Of a DNA stretch of 64,000 nt, positions 1 through 10,227 are shown one piece after another. Made by a program: the position numbers and the translations under genes. The notes under the pieces were generated by a model, which saw only the letters and a list, made by a program, of their open reading frames with translations, ran no database searches and had not been told where the DNA came from. Position 1 is the first letter of the stretch. Every line of letters starts with the position of its first letter. This DNA comes from Pseudomonadota bacterium (GTDB taxonomy: Bacteria > Pseudomonadota > Alphaproteobacteria > Acetobacterales > Acetobacteraceae), in contig JABBOH010000009.1 in the NCBI GenBank assembly GCA_019351895.1, forward strand, positions 61,435 through 125,434, written 5' to 3'.

Positions 1-174
1 CGCGAGTTTGGACACATCCGTGTAGCCGGCATGAGCCAGATCCCGGAGCGCCTGCTTGCGCGTGAGCTGCACGGCGGTCGCCTGACCTTGCAGCGCCGTC
101 TGGCCCGTCTGGGCAAAGGCGGCGGCGGGCACCGCCACGGCCATCACCAGAGCCGGTATCAAAAGAGCCCGCAC
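1..174 (-). CDS. exported small protein, PepSY-like, 3' end outside window
   Basis: The first 58 codons are present and the gene runs off the left edge. I chose a GTG start because AGGAG lies seven bases upstream; the nearby ATG codons are in another frame that stops at once. The protein opens with a hydrophobic signal peptide ending AFA-Q, so it is probably periplasmic. The following residues (TRKQALRDLAHAGYTDVSKL) resemble the start of small periplasmic PepSY-like proteins, in which a helix is followed by a 'GY/FTDV' strand. This family call is an inference from a short stretch. The gene is divergent from the next one, with a 193-base shared intergenic region. Confidence 0.55.
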   Translation of the reverse strand, partial: MRALLIPALVMAVAVPAAAFAQTGQTALQGQATAVQLTRKQALRDLAHAGYTDVSKLA

Positions 175-367
175 CGCTTTTCTCCTTGCATGTCGCCTTG
201 CATGACGGGGTAGGTCGGCGGCCGGCCGACTGCAATCAAGCCATGGGCGCAGGATCGTGGCGTCACGATCGCGATCCCGCTTGTCCGCATCATGCCGCGA
301 TCTCGATTTGGCATACGCCAAGGCGGCCAAGGCTTCGTATAGATGAGGGCAACGAGGGAGGCGTCCG

Positions 368-2761
368 ATGGAAGAGACCCGGCTCGACATCCTGGCGGAG
401 TTGCAGCGCAAGGTTCTGTGGCTCGCGACCTGGACCATCCATAACGCCAACCACCTCCGCCCCAATCCGAGCGGCCTCAAGGTCGGCGGCCATCAGGCCT
501 CCTCGGCCTCGCTCGCGACCGTCATGACCGCGCTCTACTTCTCGGTGCTGCGGCCGGAGGACCGCGTCGCGGTGAAGCCGCATGCGAGCCCGATCTTCCA
601 CGCGATCCAGTATCTGTTCGGCCAGCAGACGCTGGAGAAGCTCCAGAGCTTCCGTGGATTCAAGGGCGCGCAATCCTATCCGTCGCGGACCAAGGACATC
701 GACGACGTGGACTTCTCCACGGGCTCCGTGGGTCTCGGCGTGGCGCAGACGCTGTTCTCCTCCCTGGTGCAGGACTATGTCCGCGCGAAAGGCTGGGGGA
801 CCGACCGGCCCGAGGGCAGGATGGTCGCGCTCATCGGCGATGCCGAGATGGACGAGGGCAATATCTTCGAGGCCCTGGCGGAAGGGTGGAAGCACGGCCT
901 GCGTCGCACGTGGTGGGTGGTCGACTACAACCGGCAGAGCCTGGACGCCGTGGTGCGCGAAGGGCTGTGGGCGAAGTTCGAGACGATGTTCCGCAACTTC
1001 GGCTGGGACGTGGTGGTGCTGCGCCATGGGCGGCTGCAGGAGGCGGCCTTCGCGGAGCCCGGTGGCGAGCGTCTGCGGGCGTGGATCGAGGCCTGCCCGA
1101 ACCAACTCTATTCGGCTCTGACCTTCCAGGGCGGCGCCGCATGGCGAAAGCGCCTGCTCAACGATCTCGGCGACCAGGGCACGGTGTCGGCGCTGATCGA
1201 GCGGCGGTCGGACGAGGAACTGGCGGCCCTGATGGGCAATCTCGGCGGCCACGATCTGCCGTCTCTGCTGGAAGCCTTCGAGGCGGCGCGGAGCCATGAC
1301 CGGCCCGTCTGCTTCATCGCCTATACGATCAAAGGCTTCGGCCTTCCGCTCGCCGGCCATAAGGACAACCATGCGGGGCTGATGACGGCGGAGCAGGTCG
1401 CGGTCATGCGGCAGGCGATGGGCGTCCGTGAGGGCCACGAATGGGACATGTTCGAGGGCGTGCGCCGGCCCGAGGCGGAGCTGCGCGCCTTCCTCGCCCG
1501 CAGCCCCTTCATCCAGCAGGGTCCGCGCCGTCTGACCGCGCCGGTCGTGCCGGTGCCGGAGACGCTCGCCGCGCCCGCGCAACCGGCGATGTCGACGCAG
1601 CACGGGTTCGGGCTGCTCATGCACGAGATCGCCAAAAGCGACACGGATCTCGCCCGGCGGATCGTGACGACCTCGCCCGACGTTACGGTCTCCACCAATC
1701 TTGGCGCCTGGGTGAACAGGCGCGGCCTTTTCGCGCGGGAGGAGATGGTCGACCTCTTCCGCAAGGAGCGTATCCCCTCGACCTTCAACTGGAGCTTTTC
1801 GCCTCAGGGCCAACATATGGAACTCGGCATTGCCGAGATGAACCTGTTCATCATGCTGTCCGCGCTCGGCCTCAGCCACGCGATCAATGGCGAGCGCCTT
1901 CTGCCCATCGGCACGCTCTACGATCCCTTCATCGAGCGTGGCCTCGATGCGCTGAATTATGCCTGTTACCAGGATGCGCGGTTCATCGTGGTGGCGACGC
2001 CTTCGGGCATCACGCTGGCGGGCGAGGGCGGGGCGCATCAGTCGATCGCGACGCCGCTGATCGGCATGGCGCAGGACCGGCTCGCGAGCTTCGAGCCCGC
2101 CTTCGTCGACGAGCTTGCCGTCATCCTGCGCTGGTCCCTCGAACACATGCAGCGGGAGGGGGGCGACGGGCCCGACCGCACGACATGGCTGCGTGACGCG
2201 GCGGGGGGCGCGGTCTATCTGCGGCTGTCGACACGGTCGATCCAGCAGCCGCAGCGCATGATGACGCCGGACCTCGGCGAGGATGTCACCCGGGGCGCCT
2301 ACTGGCTGCGGCGGCCGGGGCCGAATGCCGAGATCGTCGTCGCCTATACGGGCGCGGTCGCGCCGGAGGCGATGGAGGCGGTCGGGCTGATGGCCGAGGA
2401 CCGCCGCGACGTGGGGCTGCTCGCGATCACCTCGGCCGACCGGCTCTATGCCGGCTGGACCGGCGCGCAGCGCGCGCGGGAGGACGGCCATGCGGCGGCC
2501 TGCAGCCATGCCGAGCGGCTGCTCGCAGCGGTGCCGAGCCACTGCGGGTTGGTGACGGTGGTGGACGGCCATCCGGCGACGCTCGGCTGGCTCGGATCGG
2601 TCCGGGGGCACCGGACAAGGTCGCTCGGTGTCGAGCAGTTCGGCCAGACGGGCAGCATCGCCGACCTCTATCGCGAGGCGGGTATCGATGCGGACGCGAT
2701 CATGCGGGCGGCGCAGGCGATCGCGCCGGGCCGGCCGATCCGCTACGCCGTCGCGTCCTGA
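368..2761 (+). CDS. AceE-like transketolase / homodimeric pyruvate dehydrogenase E1-type protein
   Basis: This 797-residue thiamine-diphosphate enzyme resembles the homodimeric pyruvate dehydrogenase E1 (AceE) and transketolase superfamily. The diphosphate/metal motif is GDAEMDEGN (about residues 157-165), close to AceE GDGEMDEPE; GGHQASSAS and KPHASP near the N-terminus match the AceE substrate-side segments, and the pyrimidine-binding domain follows at about 400-600. AceE is usually about 885 residues, so this copy is about 90 shorter and lacks the extreme N-terminal region. No E2 or E3 gene is nearby, so the true 2-oxoacid or ketose substrate is unknown. The start has a clear GAGGGAGG site. 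It overlaps the tail of the convergent hydrolase by 19 bases. Confidence 0.8.
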   Translation: MEETRLDILAELQRKVLWLATWTIHNANHLRPNPSGLKVGGHQASSASLATVMTALYFSVLRPEDRVAVKPHASPIFHAIQYLFGQQTLEKLQSFRGFKGAQSYPSRTKDIDDVDFSTGSVGLGVAQTLFSSLVQDYVRAKGWGTDRPEGRMVALIGDAEMDEGNIFEALAEGWKHGLRRTWWVVDYNRQSLDAVVREGLWAKFETMFRNFGWDVVVLRHGRLQEAAFAEPGGERLRAWIEACPNQLYSALTFQGGAAWRKRLLNDLGDQGTVSALIERRSDEELAALMGNLGGHDLPSLLEAFEAARSHDRPVCFIAYTIKGFGLPLAGHKDNHAGLMTAEQVAVMRQAMGVREGHEWDMFEGVRRPEAELRAFLARSPFIQQGPRRLTAPVVPVPETLAAPAQPAMSTQHGFGLLMHEIAKSDTDLARRIVTTSPDVTVSTNLGAWVNRRGLFAREEMVDLFRKERIPSTFNWSFSPQGQHMELGIAEMNLFIMLSALGLSHAINGERLLPIGTLYDPFIERGLDALNYACYQDARFIVVATPSGITLAGEGGAHQSIATPLIGMAQDRLASFEPAFVDELAVILRWSLEHMQREGGDGPDRTTWLRDAAGGAVYLRLSTRSIQQPQRMMTPDLGEDVTRGAYWLRRPGPNAEIVVAYTGAVAPEAMEAVGLMAEDRRDVGLLAITSADRLYAGWTGAQRAREDGHAAACSHAERLLAAVPSHCGLVTVVDGHPATLGWLGSVRGHRTRSLGVEQFGQTGSIADLYREAGIDADAIMRAAQAIAPGRPIRYAVAS

Positions 2762-3354
2762 CCGGTCGGATCTGACCGGGCGGCGAGAATGGCCTCTCGC
2801 ATCTGGGGGAAGGTCGTGAACCCTGTCTCGCTGTTGAGATGGCCTGCGCCCGCCAGGATCTCGAGCGGCGCGCCGAGGCGGGTTGCCACGGCCTGCGAGC
2901 GCGACACCGGAACATAGGGATCATTGGCGCCTGCCCAGCAACGGCAAGCGCCACCTTTCCGCGCTCGGATGGCCGGCCAATCGAAGGGCGCGGCGAAGAA
3001 CGACTGGTTGATCGTGTCATAAGCGGGGAGACCGAGCGCGCCGACGAAGCCTGCTGCGAGAAACAGGCCGACCAGCGGTTCGACGGCCCGCTCGACCAGG
3101 CGCAGCGCGAACGCGGCGTCCAGGCTGTGACCAACGAGAAGTGTGGGGGCGGCGGGCAAGGAACCAACCGCCCGGTCATAAACGTGGAGCCAAGCCGTCA
3201 GGGATTGCCCGTCCGGCGTCGGGAAGCGCGGGCGTATGGTGTCGATGCCCTCGGCTTCGAGCGCCGCATGAAGCCACGGAAACCAGTTGCTCTCGGGCCC
3301 GCCATGCGCGCCGTGGAGTATCACGACCCTCAACGGCCCTCGTCCCCCGCTCAT
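2743..3354 (-). CDS. RBBP9/YdeN-like alpha/beta serine hydrolase
   Basis: A compact 203-residue alpha/beta hydrolase of the RBBP9/YdeN type. Visible features are ILHGAHGGPESNWFPWL at the N-terminus (oxyanion region), the nucleophile motif GHSLD at about residue 75, an acid in GANDPYVP and a catalytic histidine in GAGHLNSETGF near the C-terminus. The substrate is unknown; the family includes small cytoplasmic esterase-like proteins. The start is the ATG with an AAGGGG site rather than an upstream in-frame ATG that gives a non-homologous extension. It lies 7 bases downstream of the AsnC-domain gene and is the last gene of the miaB-phoH-ybeY run. Confidence 0.75.
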   Translation of the reverse strand: MSGGRGPLRVVILHGAHGGPESNWFPWLHAALEAEGIDTIRPRFPTPDGQSLTAWLHVYDRAVGSLPAAPTLLVGHSLDAAFALRLVERAVEPLVGLFLAAGFVGALGLPAYDTINQSFFAAPFDWPAIRARKGGACRCWAGANDPYVPVSRSQAVATRLGAPLEILAGAGHLNSETGFTTFPQMREAILAARSDPTGQDATA

Positions 3355-3361
3355 AGCCCCT

Positions 3362-3631
3362 TCACGCGCGAGAGCTGGAACCGCCAGCGGGCGTGAAAGC
3401 GTCGAAGACCATGATGGTGTAGGTATCCTTGACCCCTGCAACCTTGTGCAGCCGGTCGTTCACGAACAGCCCGGGGTCCTGCCCGTCCTCCAGGCGAAAC
3501 TGCACCAGCAGGTCGTAATGTCCGGAGGTCGAGTAGATCTGGGACGCGTTTTCGAACTCGTCCGCGAGGAAAGCCGCGACGGCATAGGCTTGCCCAAGAT
3601 CGCACTTGATCTGCACAAAGATCGACTTCAT
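3362..3631 (-). CDS. stand-alone Lrp/AsnC ligand-binding (RAM) domain protein
   Basis: An 89-residue protein that is only the AsnC-type ligand-binding domain, without the DNA-binding helix-turn-helix of full Lrp/AsnC regulators. It has the typical start MKSIFVQIKCDLGQAYAVA, a central STSGHYDLLVQF strand-turn and IMVFDAF at the end. Stand-alone domains of this kind bind amino acids or modulate partner Lrp proteins; no DNA binding is expected. GGAGG precedes the ATG. The ATG overlaps the stop of the upstream EamA exporter (ATGA), so the two are translationally coupled. That hints at sensing a small amino-acid-like solute moved by the exporter, which is inference. Confidence 0.85.
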   Translation of the reverse strand: MKSIFVQIKCDLGQAYAVAAFLADEFENASQIYSTSGHYDLLVQFRLEDGQDPGLFVNDRLHKVAGVKDTYTIMVFDAFTPAGGSSSRA

Positions 3632-4572
3632 CGGCCCGCCTCCAATCTTTTGGCTTTGCGCCGTGACGACAGGCCGATCTGGGACAGCAATCCGCCCATG
3701 ACGATCATCGCGGCACCCGCCAGCGCCACCGCACCCGGCGCATGTCCGAACATCACGAGGTCGAGCGCCATCGCCCAGATCATCCCGCCATACTGCCAGG
3801 GTGCCAGCTGCGAAATCTGCCCCTGACGGATTGCCGCGGCGATCGTGAGCAGCCCGCCAGTCTGGGCGGCCGTCGCCGCCACGACGAGCAGCATGGCACC
3901 CGGAGGCACGGAGCGCCAGACGAAGGGCATCGCGCCGCCGAGCAGCACAAGCCCTACGATCGCCGCCTGTCCGATGGCATCCGCCGTGCCCGCCGCTTCC
4001 CGCATCCGCCGGATGAGCAGCTGATAGACGGCGTAGAGGATGGCGGAGCCGAGCGCCGCTCCGGTGCCGATGAGATGCCCGGCGCCCTGCGAGCCGCTCC
4101 CGCCCGGATGCACGATGACCAGCACGCCCGCGAAGCCGAGCGCGACGGCCACCCAGCGTTGCATGGGGATTGCCTCGTGCAGCAGCAACGCCGCGAGCAG
4201 CGTCACGAGCAGCGGCGTCGTGTAGCTGAAGGCGGTCGCGGTCGTCACCGGCAGGCGGCCGTAGCCGATCATGGCGAGCACGGCGGAGACCACCAGCGCC
4301 GCCGCCGCCAGCCGTTGCGCCCAGGGGTCGGGTGGCGATAGCAGCCTCGCCAGGGACAGCCTGCCCCGCCCGGCGAGGCGCCACACCGCGAGGCCCGCCA
4401 GCGCGAGGAGCGAGCGCAGCACGAAGAGCTGCATGGGGTCGAAGTGCCAAGCCTCGATCAGCCGCTTCGACAGCGCGTATCCGAGCGAATAGAGCAGCGA
4501 CGACAGCAGCACGAGGCCGATGGCAAGTGTCGGGCCGGAGGCTACCCTGTCCCGCAGGCGGTCTAGGCGCAT
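3628..4572 (-). CDS. EamA/DMT-family exporter
   Basis: A 314-residue integral membrane protein with about ten predicted helices arranged as two EamA repeats (about residues 15-140 and 165-300). The second half begins GTGAALGSAILYAVYQLLIRR, repeating the pattern of the first. Members of the drug/metabolite transporter family usually export amino acids, nucleosides or other metabolites from the cytoplasm; the substrate here cannot be told. It starts 9 bases after corC ends and overlaps the AsnC-domain gene by 4 bases. In many alphaproteobacteria the apolipoprotein N-acyltransferase gene (lnt) follows corC; here an exporter sits in that place. Confidence 0.85.
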   Translation of the reverse strand: MRLDRLRDRVASGPTLAIGLVLLSSLLYSLGYALSKRLIEAWHFDPMQLFVLRSLLALAGLAVWRLAGRGRLSLARLLSPPDPWAQRLAAAALVVSAVLAMIGYGRLPVTTATAFSYTTPLLVTLLAALLLHEAIPMQRWVAVALGFAGVLVIVHPGGSGSQGAGHLIGTGAALGSAILYAVYQLLIRRMREAAGTADAIGQAAIVGLVLLGGAMPFVWRSVPPGAMLLVVAATAAQTGGLLTIAAAIRQGQISQLAPWQYGGMIWAMALDLVMFGHAPGAVALAGAAMIVMGGLLSQIGLSSRRKAKRLEAGR

Positions 4573-4580
4573 GGGAGCGA

Positions 4581-5480
4581 TCAGGCCGCGGCGGCGGCGC
4601 CTTCCGTCTCGTCCTTCGGCGCCGGCCGCCGCACCCGGACCTTCAGAATGTGGCGCGGATCGGCGTCCAGCACCTGGAACTCCGCCCCCGAGTTCGGATG
4701 GGTGATGATCTCGTTCTGCGCCGGCACGCGGCCCGCGAGCGTGAAGATCAGCCCGCCCACCGTGTCGATGGAGGAGGCGCGCTCCTCCGCCGTCAGCACA
4801 GGCCCCATCCGCTCCTCGAAATCCTCGATGGACAGCCGGGCCGCGATATCGAGCGTCCCGTCCGGCCGCTCCGTCACCAGCGGCACCTCGTCGTCGTGCT
4901 CGTCGGCGATGTCGCCCACGATCGTCTCGACCAGATCCTCGATTGTGATGAGGCCGTCGACGCCGCCATATTCGTCGATGACCAGCGCCAGATGCACGCG
5001 CGCCTGCCGCATCTGAACCAGCAGCTCCAGCACCGGGGCCTGGGGTGCGACCATCAGCGGGCGGCGGAGCATCTTCTCGAGCGAGAATTCCTCCGGACGG
5101 CCGATATAGGCGAAGACGTCCTTGATGTGGACCATGCCGATGATGTCGTCGAGCTGATCGCGGTAGATGGGTAGGCGCGAATGCTGCTCCTCGCGCAGCT
5201 TTTGCAGCGTCTCGTCGAGCGTGAGATCGGCCCGCAGCGCCACGATGTCGGCGCGCGGGATCATCACGTCGTTCGCCATGGTACCCCGCAGCCGCAGGAT
5301 GTTGGCGATCAGCGCGCGTTCCTGCCGGTCGAGTTCCGGCAGTTCCTCGCCCGGGTTCTGCGGCGCGGCGCCGGCTTCCTCGACCAGTTCGGCGATCGAC
5401 TGGCGCAGCGTCTGCTCGGTTCCGCGCCGCCCCAGAACATGCAGGATGCGCGAGAAGAAGGAGGGTTCGTGGCTGCTCAT
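4581..5480 (-). CDS. corC: CorC/HlyC-family CBS-domain protein
   Basis: A 299-residue soluble protein of the CorC/HlyC family. A pair of CBS domains spans about residues 60-185 (MANDVMIPRADIVAL, LPIYRDQLDDIIGMVHIKD, VIDEYGGVDGLITIEDLVE), followed by the transporter-associated C-terminal domain at about 195-285 (DTVGGLIFTLAGRVP). There is no N-terminal DUF21 membrane domain, as in CorC proper, which is linked to magnesium/cobalt efflux and appears to bind adenine nucleotides through the CBS pair. The ATG overlaps the ybeY stop (ATGA). The position directly after ybeY is the conserved order in Proteobacteria. Confidence 0.9.
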   Translation of the reverse strand: MSSHEPSFFSRILHVLGRRGTEQTLRQSIAELVEEAGAAPQNPGEELPELDRQERALIANILRLRGTMANDVMIPRADIVALRADLTLDETLQKLREEQHSRLPIYRDQLDDIIGMVHIKDVFAYIGRPEEFSLEKMLRRPLMVAPQAPVLELLVQMRQARVHLALVIDEYGGVDGLITIEDLVETIVGDIADEHDDEVPLVTERPDGTLDIAARLSIEDFEERMGPVLTAEERASSIDTVGGLIFTLAGRVPAQNEIITHPNSGAEFQVLDADPRHILKVRVRRPAPKDETEGAAAAA

Positions 5481-5930
5481 CGTGATTTCCAGGGGTTCGG
5501 AACCCCCAGCCTGCTCAGGATTCGCGCCTCCGCGAGTTCCATGCGCCGGGCGTCGCCCGGGTGATCATGCTCCGCGCCGTCCAGATGCAGCACGCCATGG
5601 ACCAGAAGATGGGCGAGGTGATGCGCGAGGCGCTTGCCCTCAGCCGCCGATTCCCGCCGCATGACGCCGAGGGCGAGGACGATCTCGCCCCCCGCGCCCA
5701 CGCCCGCAGGCTCGAAGGTCAGGACGTTGGTCGGCTTGTTCCGCCCGCGATGGCGCGCGTTGAGGCTCCGCACCGTGCGGTCGTCCGCCAGAACGACGGC
5801 GTCGACCAGAACGCCGGGCACCGCGAGCAGCGCCGCCTGGATGGAGCGGGAGACCCATTCCTCCAGGCGTGGCACCAGCCGTCGCCAGCCATGATCCTCG
5901 ACGATGATGGCGGGCGTGGGTGCCGAAGGA

Positions 5931-6935
<1,005 letters not shown>

Positions 6936-7012
6936 CGCTCGTCCTGTGCCGGGGTTGGGGCCCGTGTTCTCCAAGGATGCGGTGTTCGACCGGTCGGCAG
7001 CCGAGATCTGGT

Positions 7013-8449
7013 TCAAGCGCTGGCTCGCTCCTGTGCATAAGCCGGGTTGTTGAGGGTAGCGGACAAGGAATTGGTCAGGCACTGCCGGATTGTCACCGGG
7101 ACGATCTGGCCGACCAGGTTTGCTGGGCCGTCCATGTGAACGGCCTGCAGGTAGGGGGATCGCCCGGCGATCTGACCCGGGCGGCGGCCAGGACCCGTGA
7201 CGAGGACGTCGAGGTCGAGGCCCACGCTGCGCATGTTGAAATGATCCTGCTGCGCGCGGATCAGCGCCTGCAATTCGGCGAGGCGCCGGTCCTTCTCGGT
7301 TTCAGGCACGTGTCCCGTGGCCGCCGCCGCCGGGGTTCCCGGGCGGGGCGAATACTTGAAGCTGAAGGCCTGGGCGAAGCCGATGTCGCGGATCAGCGCC
7401 ATCGTCGCCTCGAAATCGGCGGCGGTTTCGCCGGGGTGGCCGACGATGAAATCCGACGAGAGCGCCAGATCGGGCCGCGCTTGGCGCAGTCGGTCGACCA
7501 GCCGACGGTAGTCGTCCGCCGTATGGCGGCGGTTCATCGCCGCCAGCACGCGATCGGAGCCCGACTGTACCGGCAGATGCAGGAACGGCATCAGTGCCGG
7601 CACCTCCGCGTGGGCGGCGATCAGGTCGTCGTGCATGTCTCTCGGATGGGAGGTCATGTAGCGGATGCGGAGCAGGCCGGGAATTTCGGCGAGCGTCCGG
7701 ATCAGCCGTCCAAGGCCCCAGTCGCCGCCATTTGGTCCCGCGCCGTGATAGGCATTCACATTCTGGCCGAGCAGCGTGACCTCGCGCGCGCCACGCGCGA
7801 CAAGGCGCTGCGCCTCCTCGACGATGCCGGCGACCGGACGGCTCGCTTCCGCCCCCCGCGTGTAGGGCACGACGCAGAAGGAGCAGAACTTGTCGCAGCC
7901 CTCCTGCACGGTCAGGAAGGCAGTCACCGCCTGATCCTGCTCGGCAGGGGCGCCGGGCAGGAAGTCGAACTTCTGCTCCACCGGAAAATCCGTCTCGATC
8001 ACCGGCCCTGCTGCGCGATGCGCGCGCGCGACCATTTCCGGCAGGCGGTGATAGGTCTGCGGCCCGAGCACGATGTCGACGAAGGGCGCGCGAGCGGTGA
8101 TCTCGGCGCCCTCGGCCTGAGCAACGCAGCCGGCGACGGCGAGGATCGTCTCCCGGCCTTCGGCGGCGCGCTGTTCCTTGATGACGCGCAGCCGGCCGAG
8201 TTCGGAGAACACCTTCTCGGTGGCGCGCTCGCGGATATGGCAGGTGTTGAGGATCACCATGTCGGCGTCCGCCGCGCTGTCGGCCGGCCGGTAGCCCAGT
8301 GGCGCCAGGACATCCGCCATCCGCCCGCTGTCATAGACATTCATCTGGCAGCCCCAGGTGATCACATGGAGACGGCGCAGCGGGCGGCTTTCGGCGGGGG
8401 GCGGGCTGGTGGCGGATGTCGGCCGGAGAGATAGGTGCGGGAGGCTCAT
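7013..8449 (-). CDS. miaB: tRNA-2-methylthio-N6-dimethylallyladenosine synthase MiaB
   Basis: A 478-residue radical SAM methylthiotransferase that adds the 2-methylthio group to i6A37 in tRNAs reading U-starting codons. The N-terminal MTTase domain carries the three auxiliary-cluster cysteines ([21 protein letters not shown]). The radical SAM motif is CDKFCSFC in the core, followed by [15 protein letters not shown], and a C-terminal TRAM domain lies at about 380-445 ([19 protein letters not shown]). Length is normal. It is the first gene of the minus-strand run that continues with phoH, ybeY and corC, so the promoter should be just upstream, around 8450-8560. Confidence 0.95.
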   Translation of the reverse strand: MSLPHLSLRPTSATSPPPAESRPLRRLHVITWGCQMNVYDSGRMADVLAPLGYRPADSAADADMVILNTCHIRERATEKVFSELGRLRVIKEQRAAEGRETILAVAGCVAQAEGAEITARAPFVDIVLGPQTYHRLPEMVARAHRAAGPVIETDFPVEQKFDFLPGAPAEQDQAVTAFLTVQEGCDKFCSFCVVPYTRGAEASRPVAGIVEEAQRLVARGAREVTLLGQNVNAYHGAGPNGGDWGLGRLIRTLAEIPGLLRIRYMTSHPRDMHDDLIAAHAEVPALMPFLHLPVQSGSDRVLAAMNRRHTADDYRRLVDRLRQARPDLALSSDFIVGHPGETAADFEATMALIRDIGFAQAFSFKYSPRPGTPAAAATGHVPETEKDRRLAELQALIRAQQDHFNMRSVGLDLDVLVTGPGRRPGQIAGRSPYLQAVHMDGPANLVGQIVPVTIRQCLTNSLSATLNNPAYAQERASA

Positions 8450-8667
8450 GGTTCGAGGGGTCCTGTCCAGCCCCGAGCGGCTGCCCTGGGCGTCGGACCA
8501 ATCGCGTTCCCGTCTTCAAGGGTCAAGCGCAATGACGTCGACCGGCTCCTTCATCTCCCATGCAGTCTCGCAGACCGCGGGGGGAGGGTGTCAAGCATTG
8601 CATGATGACAAGATGGGGTGCAACCGCCGCTGTCGACAGGGCGCGTGAGCGGATGGATCATCGCCCC

Positions 8668-9084
8668 ATGGTCCATCTTCTGAAGCTTGCCGTCGGCATC
8701 CGCGATGTCGCGCATCTTCGCGCGGTCCAGCGCGAGCGGGCGGCGGTCGACCCCCCGTTGCGCCATCGCACGCGGCAGAGCCCCCGCCGTGCCGCTGAGA
8801 TCGTGGAAGGTGGCTCGATCTTCTGGGTCATCGCCGGGATCATGCAGTGCCGCCAGCCCATCCTCGGCATCCGGCCCGATACCCGGACCGACGGCACCCC
8901 CTGCGCGGCGCTGCTTCTTGATCCTGCGGTGGTCCTGGTGGAAGGACGGCCGGTGAAGGCGTTCCAGGGATGGCGATACCTCAACCGGAACGAGGCGCCG
9001 CCTGATGTCGTGGAGGGCGAGGGCGCGGCCCACGATCTGCCTTTGGCGTTGCGGCTGGCGCTCCTGGAACTCGGTCTGCTGTAA
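8668..9084 (+). CDS. DUF1489 family protein
   Basis: A 138-residue protein matching the alphaproteobacterial family DUF1489, of unknown function. Family features seen are the opening MVHLLKLAVGIRDVAHL, the centre GGSIFWVIAGIMQCRQPILGI and the end GRPVKAFQGWRYL plus an acidic/hydrophobic tail. I chose the second of two close ATG codons because it aligns with the family start; the ATG 15 bases upstream is possible. It is divergent from miaB with about 220 bases between. No signal peptide or membrane segment, so probably cytoplasmic. Confidence 0.75.
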   Translation: MVHLLKLAVGIRDVAHLRAVQRERAAVDPPLRHRTRQSPRRAAEIVEGGSIFWVIAGIMQCRQPILGIRPDTRTDGTPCAALLLDPAVVLVEGRPVKAFQGWRYLNRNEAPPDVVEGEGAAHDLPLALRLALLELGLL

Positions 9085-9228
9085 GATCATGATTTAAGAG
9101 GACAACTGTCTCGGAAAATCCCTTGAGTTGTTGCGCGTTTGAAGGCCTTATGCGCTCACCTGGGAGCGTTCCCCCCGGTCGAGCCAAAACCAGATCGCCT
9201 GTCCCACACTTAAACAGGAATGTTATTG

Positions 9229-9543
9229 ATGCGTACCCTCCCTCTCTCCCTCGCCCTCGTTCTGGGTCTAGCCTTGGCTCCCGCGGCTGCGATGGCCCAG
9301 GCTTCTTCGGTTCCCCCGCCGAACCCGAAGGCCTCCGTGACCACCACCAATCCGGTCATGTCCACGGGCGGCGGCGTCAACAGGTCGAAGCCGGTTGGTG
9401 GCCCGGGCGTCAACAAGCACCCGCACCCCAAGACCCACAAGCGCGCGCACCACAAGATGAACGGCAGACACCATGACTATGTGCGCGGCGGCACCAAGAA
9501 AGGCCCAGCCGCGCCGCACTACAAGACAACCGGCACCGAGTGA
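9229..9543 (+). CDS. small exported basic protein rich in His, Lys, Gly and Pro
   Basis: A 104-residue protein with a clean signal peptide (LSLALVLGLALAPAAAMA then Q). The mature part has no visible fold: it is rich in glycine, proline, lysine and histidine (KHPHPKTHKRAHHKMNGRHH), so it should be strongly basic and perhaps metal- or surface-binding. The start has AGGAA eight bases upstream; an ATG nine bases earlier has no proper spacing. I do not recognise a family. The next gene, at 9855, encodes a similar-sized exported low-complexity protein, and a strong terminator separates them. Confidence 0.6.
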   Translation: MRTLPLSLALVLGLALAPAAAMAQASSVPPPNPKASVTTTNPVMSTGGGVNRSKPVGGPGVNKHPHPKTHKRAHHKMNGRHHDYVRGGTKKGPAAPHYKTTGTE

Positions 9544-9652
9544 CGATCCTCGCCGGGTGATAATCCTGGCCTGACGAGGCGGCCTGCGGCAGCACGTGTC
9601 CGCTGCAGGCCCGATCGCAGGCGGATTGAGCTCGTGCCGGTTCCGATACGGC

Positions 9653-9689
9653 AAAAACACCCCCGGGAGTGTCTCTCGGGGGTGTTTTT
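9653..9689 (+). terminator. strong intrinsic terminator
   Basis: A 17-base stem with one mismatch around a TGT loop: AAAAACACCCCCGGGAG pairs with CTCTCGGGGGTGTTTTT. The T-run makes it a good rho-independent terminator for the exported-protein gene ending at 9543; the A-run on the other side would let it act on the minus strand too. The rest of the 310-base gap (9544-9854) shows no other gene; a promoter for the gene at 9855 is expected there but I cannot point to one. Confidence 0.85.
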
Positions 9690-9854
9690 GTTGCGGTTTC
9701 TTCAAGCACGTGGTGCTGGCGCAAAGTCCAGTGTGGCGGAATGATGGTGTCGCCAACGGAAATTTGACTGTGAGCGTGCTTTGTCGAGTCGGGACCGAAC
9801 CCACCTTTCGAAAGCCGCGGGATCTTCCCGGCCTTATTCGAACAGGACCCTATG

Positions 9855-10160
9855 ATGCGTTACATCAGCAGATTCGCGATCGCTGCCTCCATGCTTCTCG
9901 CGCCGCCACTCATGTCCGCGAGCTTTGCCCAAAGCGGCGGCAGCGGCGGCGGCTCGGATGTTCCGCCCGCGACGGCGCACGCGGCTGTGGCGGGCCCCGT
10001 CACCCACGGCGGGATGGGCACCAATAACAACCTTTCGACGCGGCCGATGAACGGCGTCGGCGCCGGTGGTGGCATGTCGACGAACAGCGGCATGAAGGTT
10101 GGCGGCAACAACCGCAACGCCGCCAAGAAGGGCAAGACGGGCGTCGTCGGCGCCCCGTAA
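9855..10160 (+). CDS. small exported glycine/asparagine-rich protein
   Basis: A 101-residue protein with a signal peptide (FAIAASMLLAPPLMSASFA then Q) and a mature part rich in Gly, Asn, Thr and Met, with the repeat-like segments GGMGTNNN, GAGGGMSTNSGMKVGGNN and a basic tail AAKKGKTG. No catalytic motif or known family is visible. AGGA lies seven bases before this ATG; another ATG is directly upstream. Its size, export signal, low complexity and even its upstream leader (AACAGGA) resemble the gene at 9229, which suggests two diverged members of a small secreted-protein set. Convergent with tamB. Confidence 0.55.
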   Translation: MRYISRFAIAASMLLAPPLMSASFAQSGGSGGGSDVPPATAHAAVAGPVTHGGMGTNNNLSTRPMNGVGAGGGMSTNSGMKVGGNNRNAAKKGKTGVVGAP

Positions 10161-10227
10161 GCCTCGCGTCCTCTAGCGCTTGCCGCCGGGCGCTGTTCCA
10201 GACGGAAGGCGACCCGGCCCGGCCTGC

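Noticed and set aside
290..2611. 773-codon open frame opposite the AceE-like gene
   Set aside because: Composition is Arg/His/Gln-rich antisense reading of GC-rich DNA; the plus-strand gene has clear family motifs.
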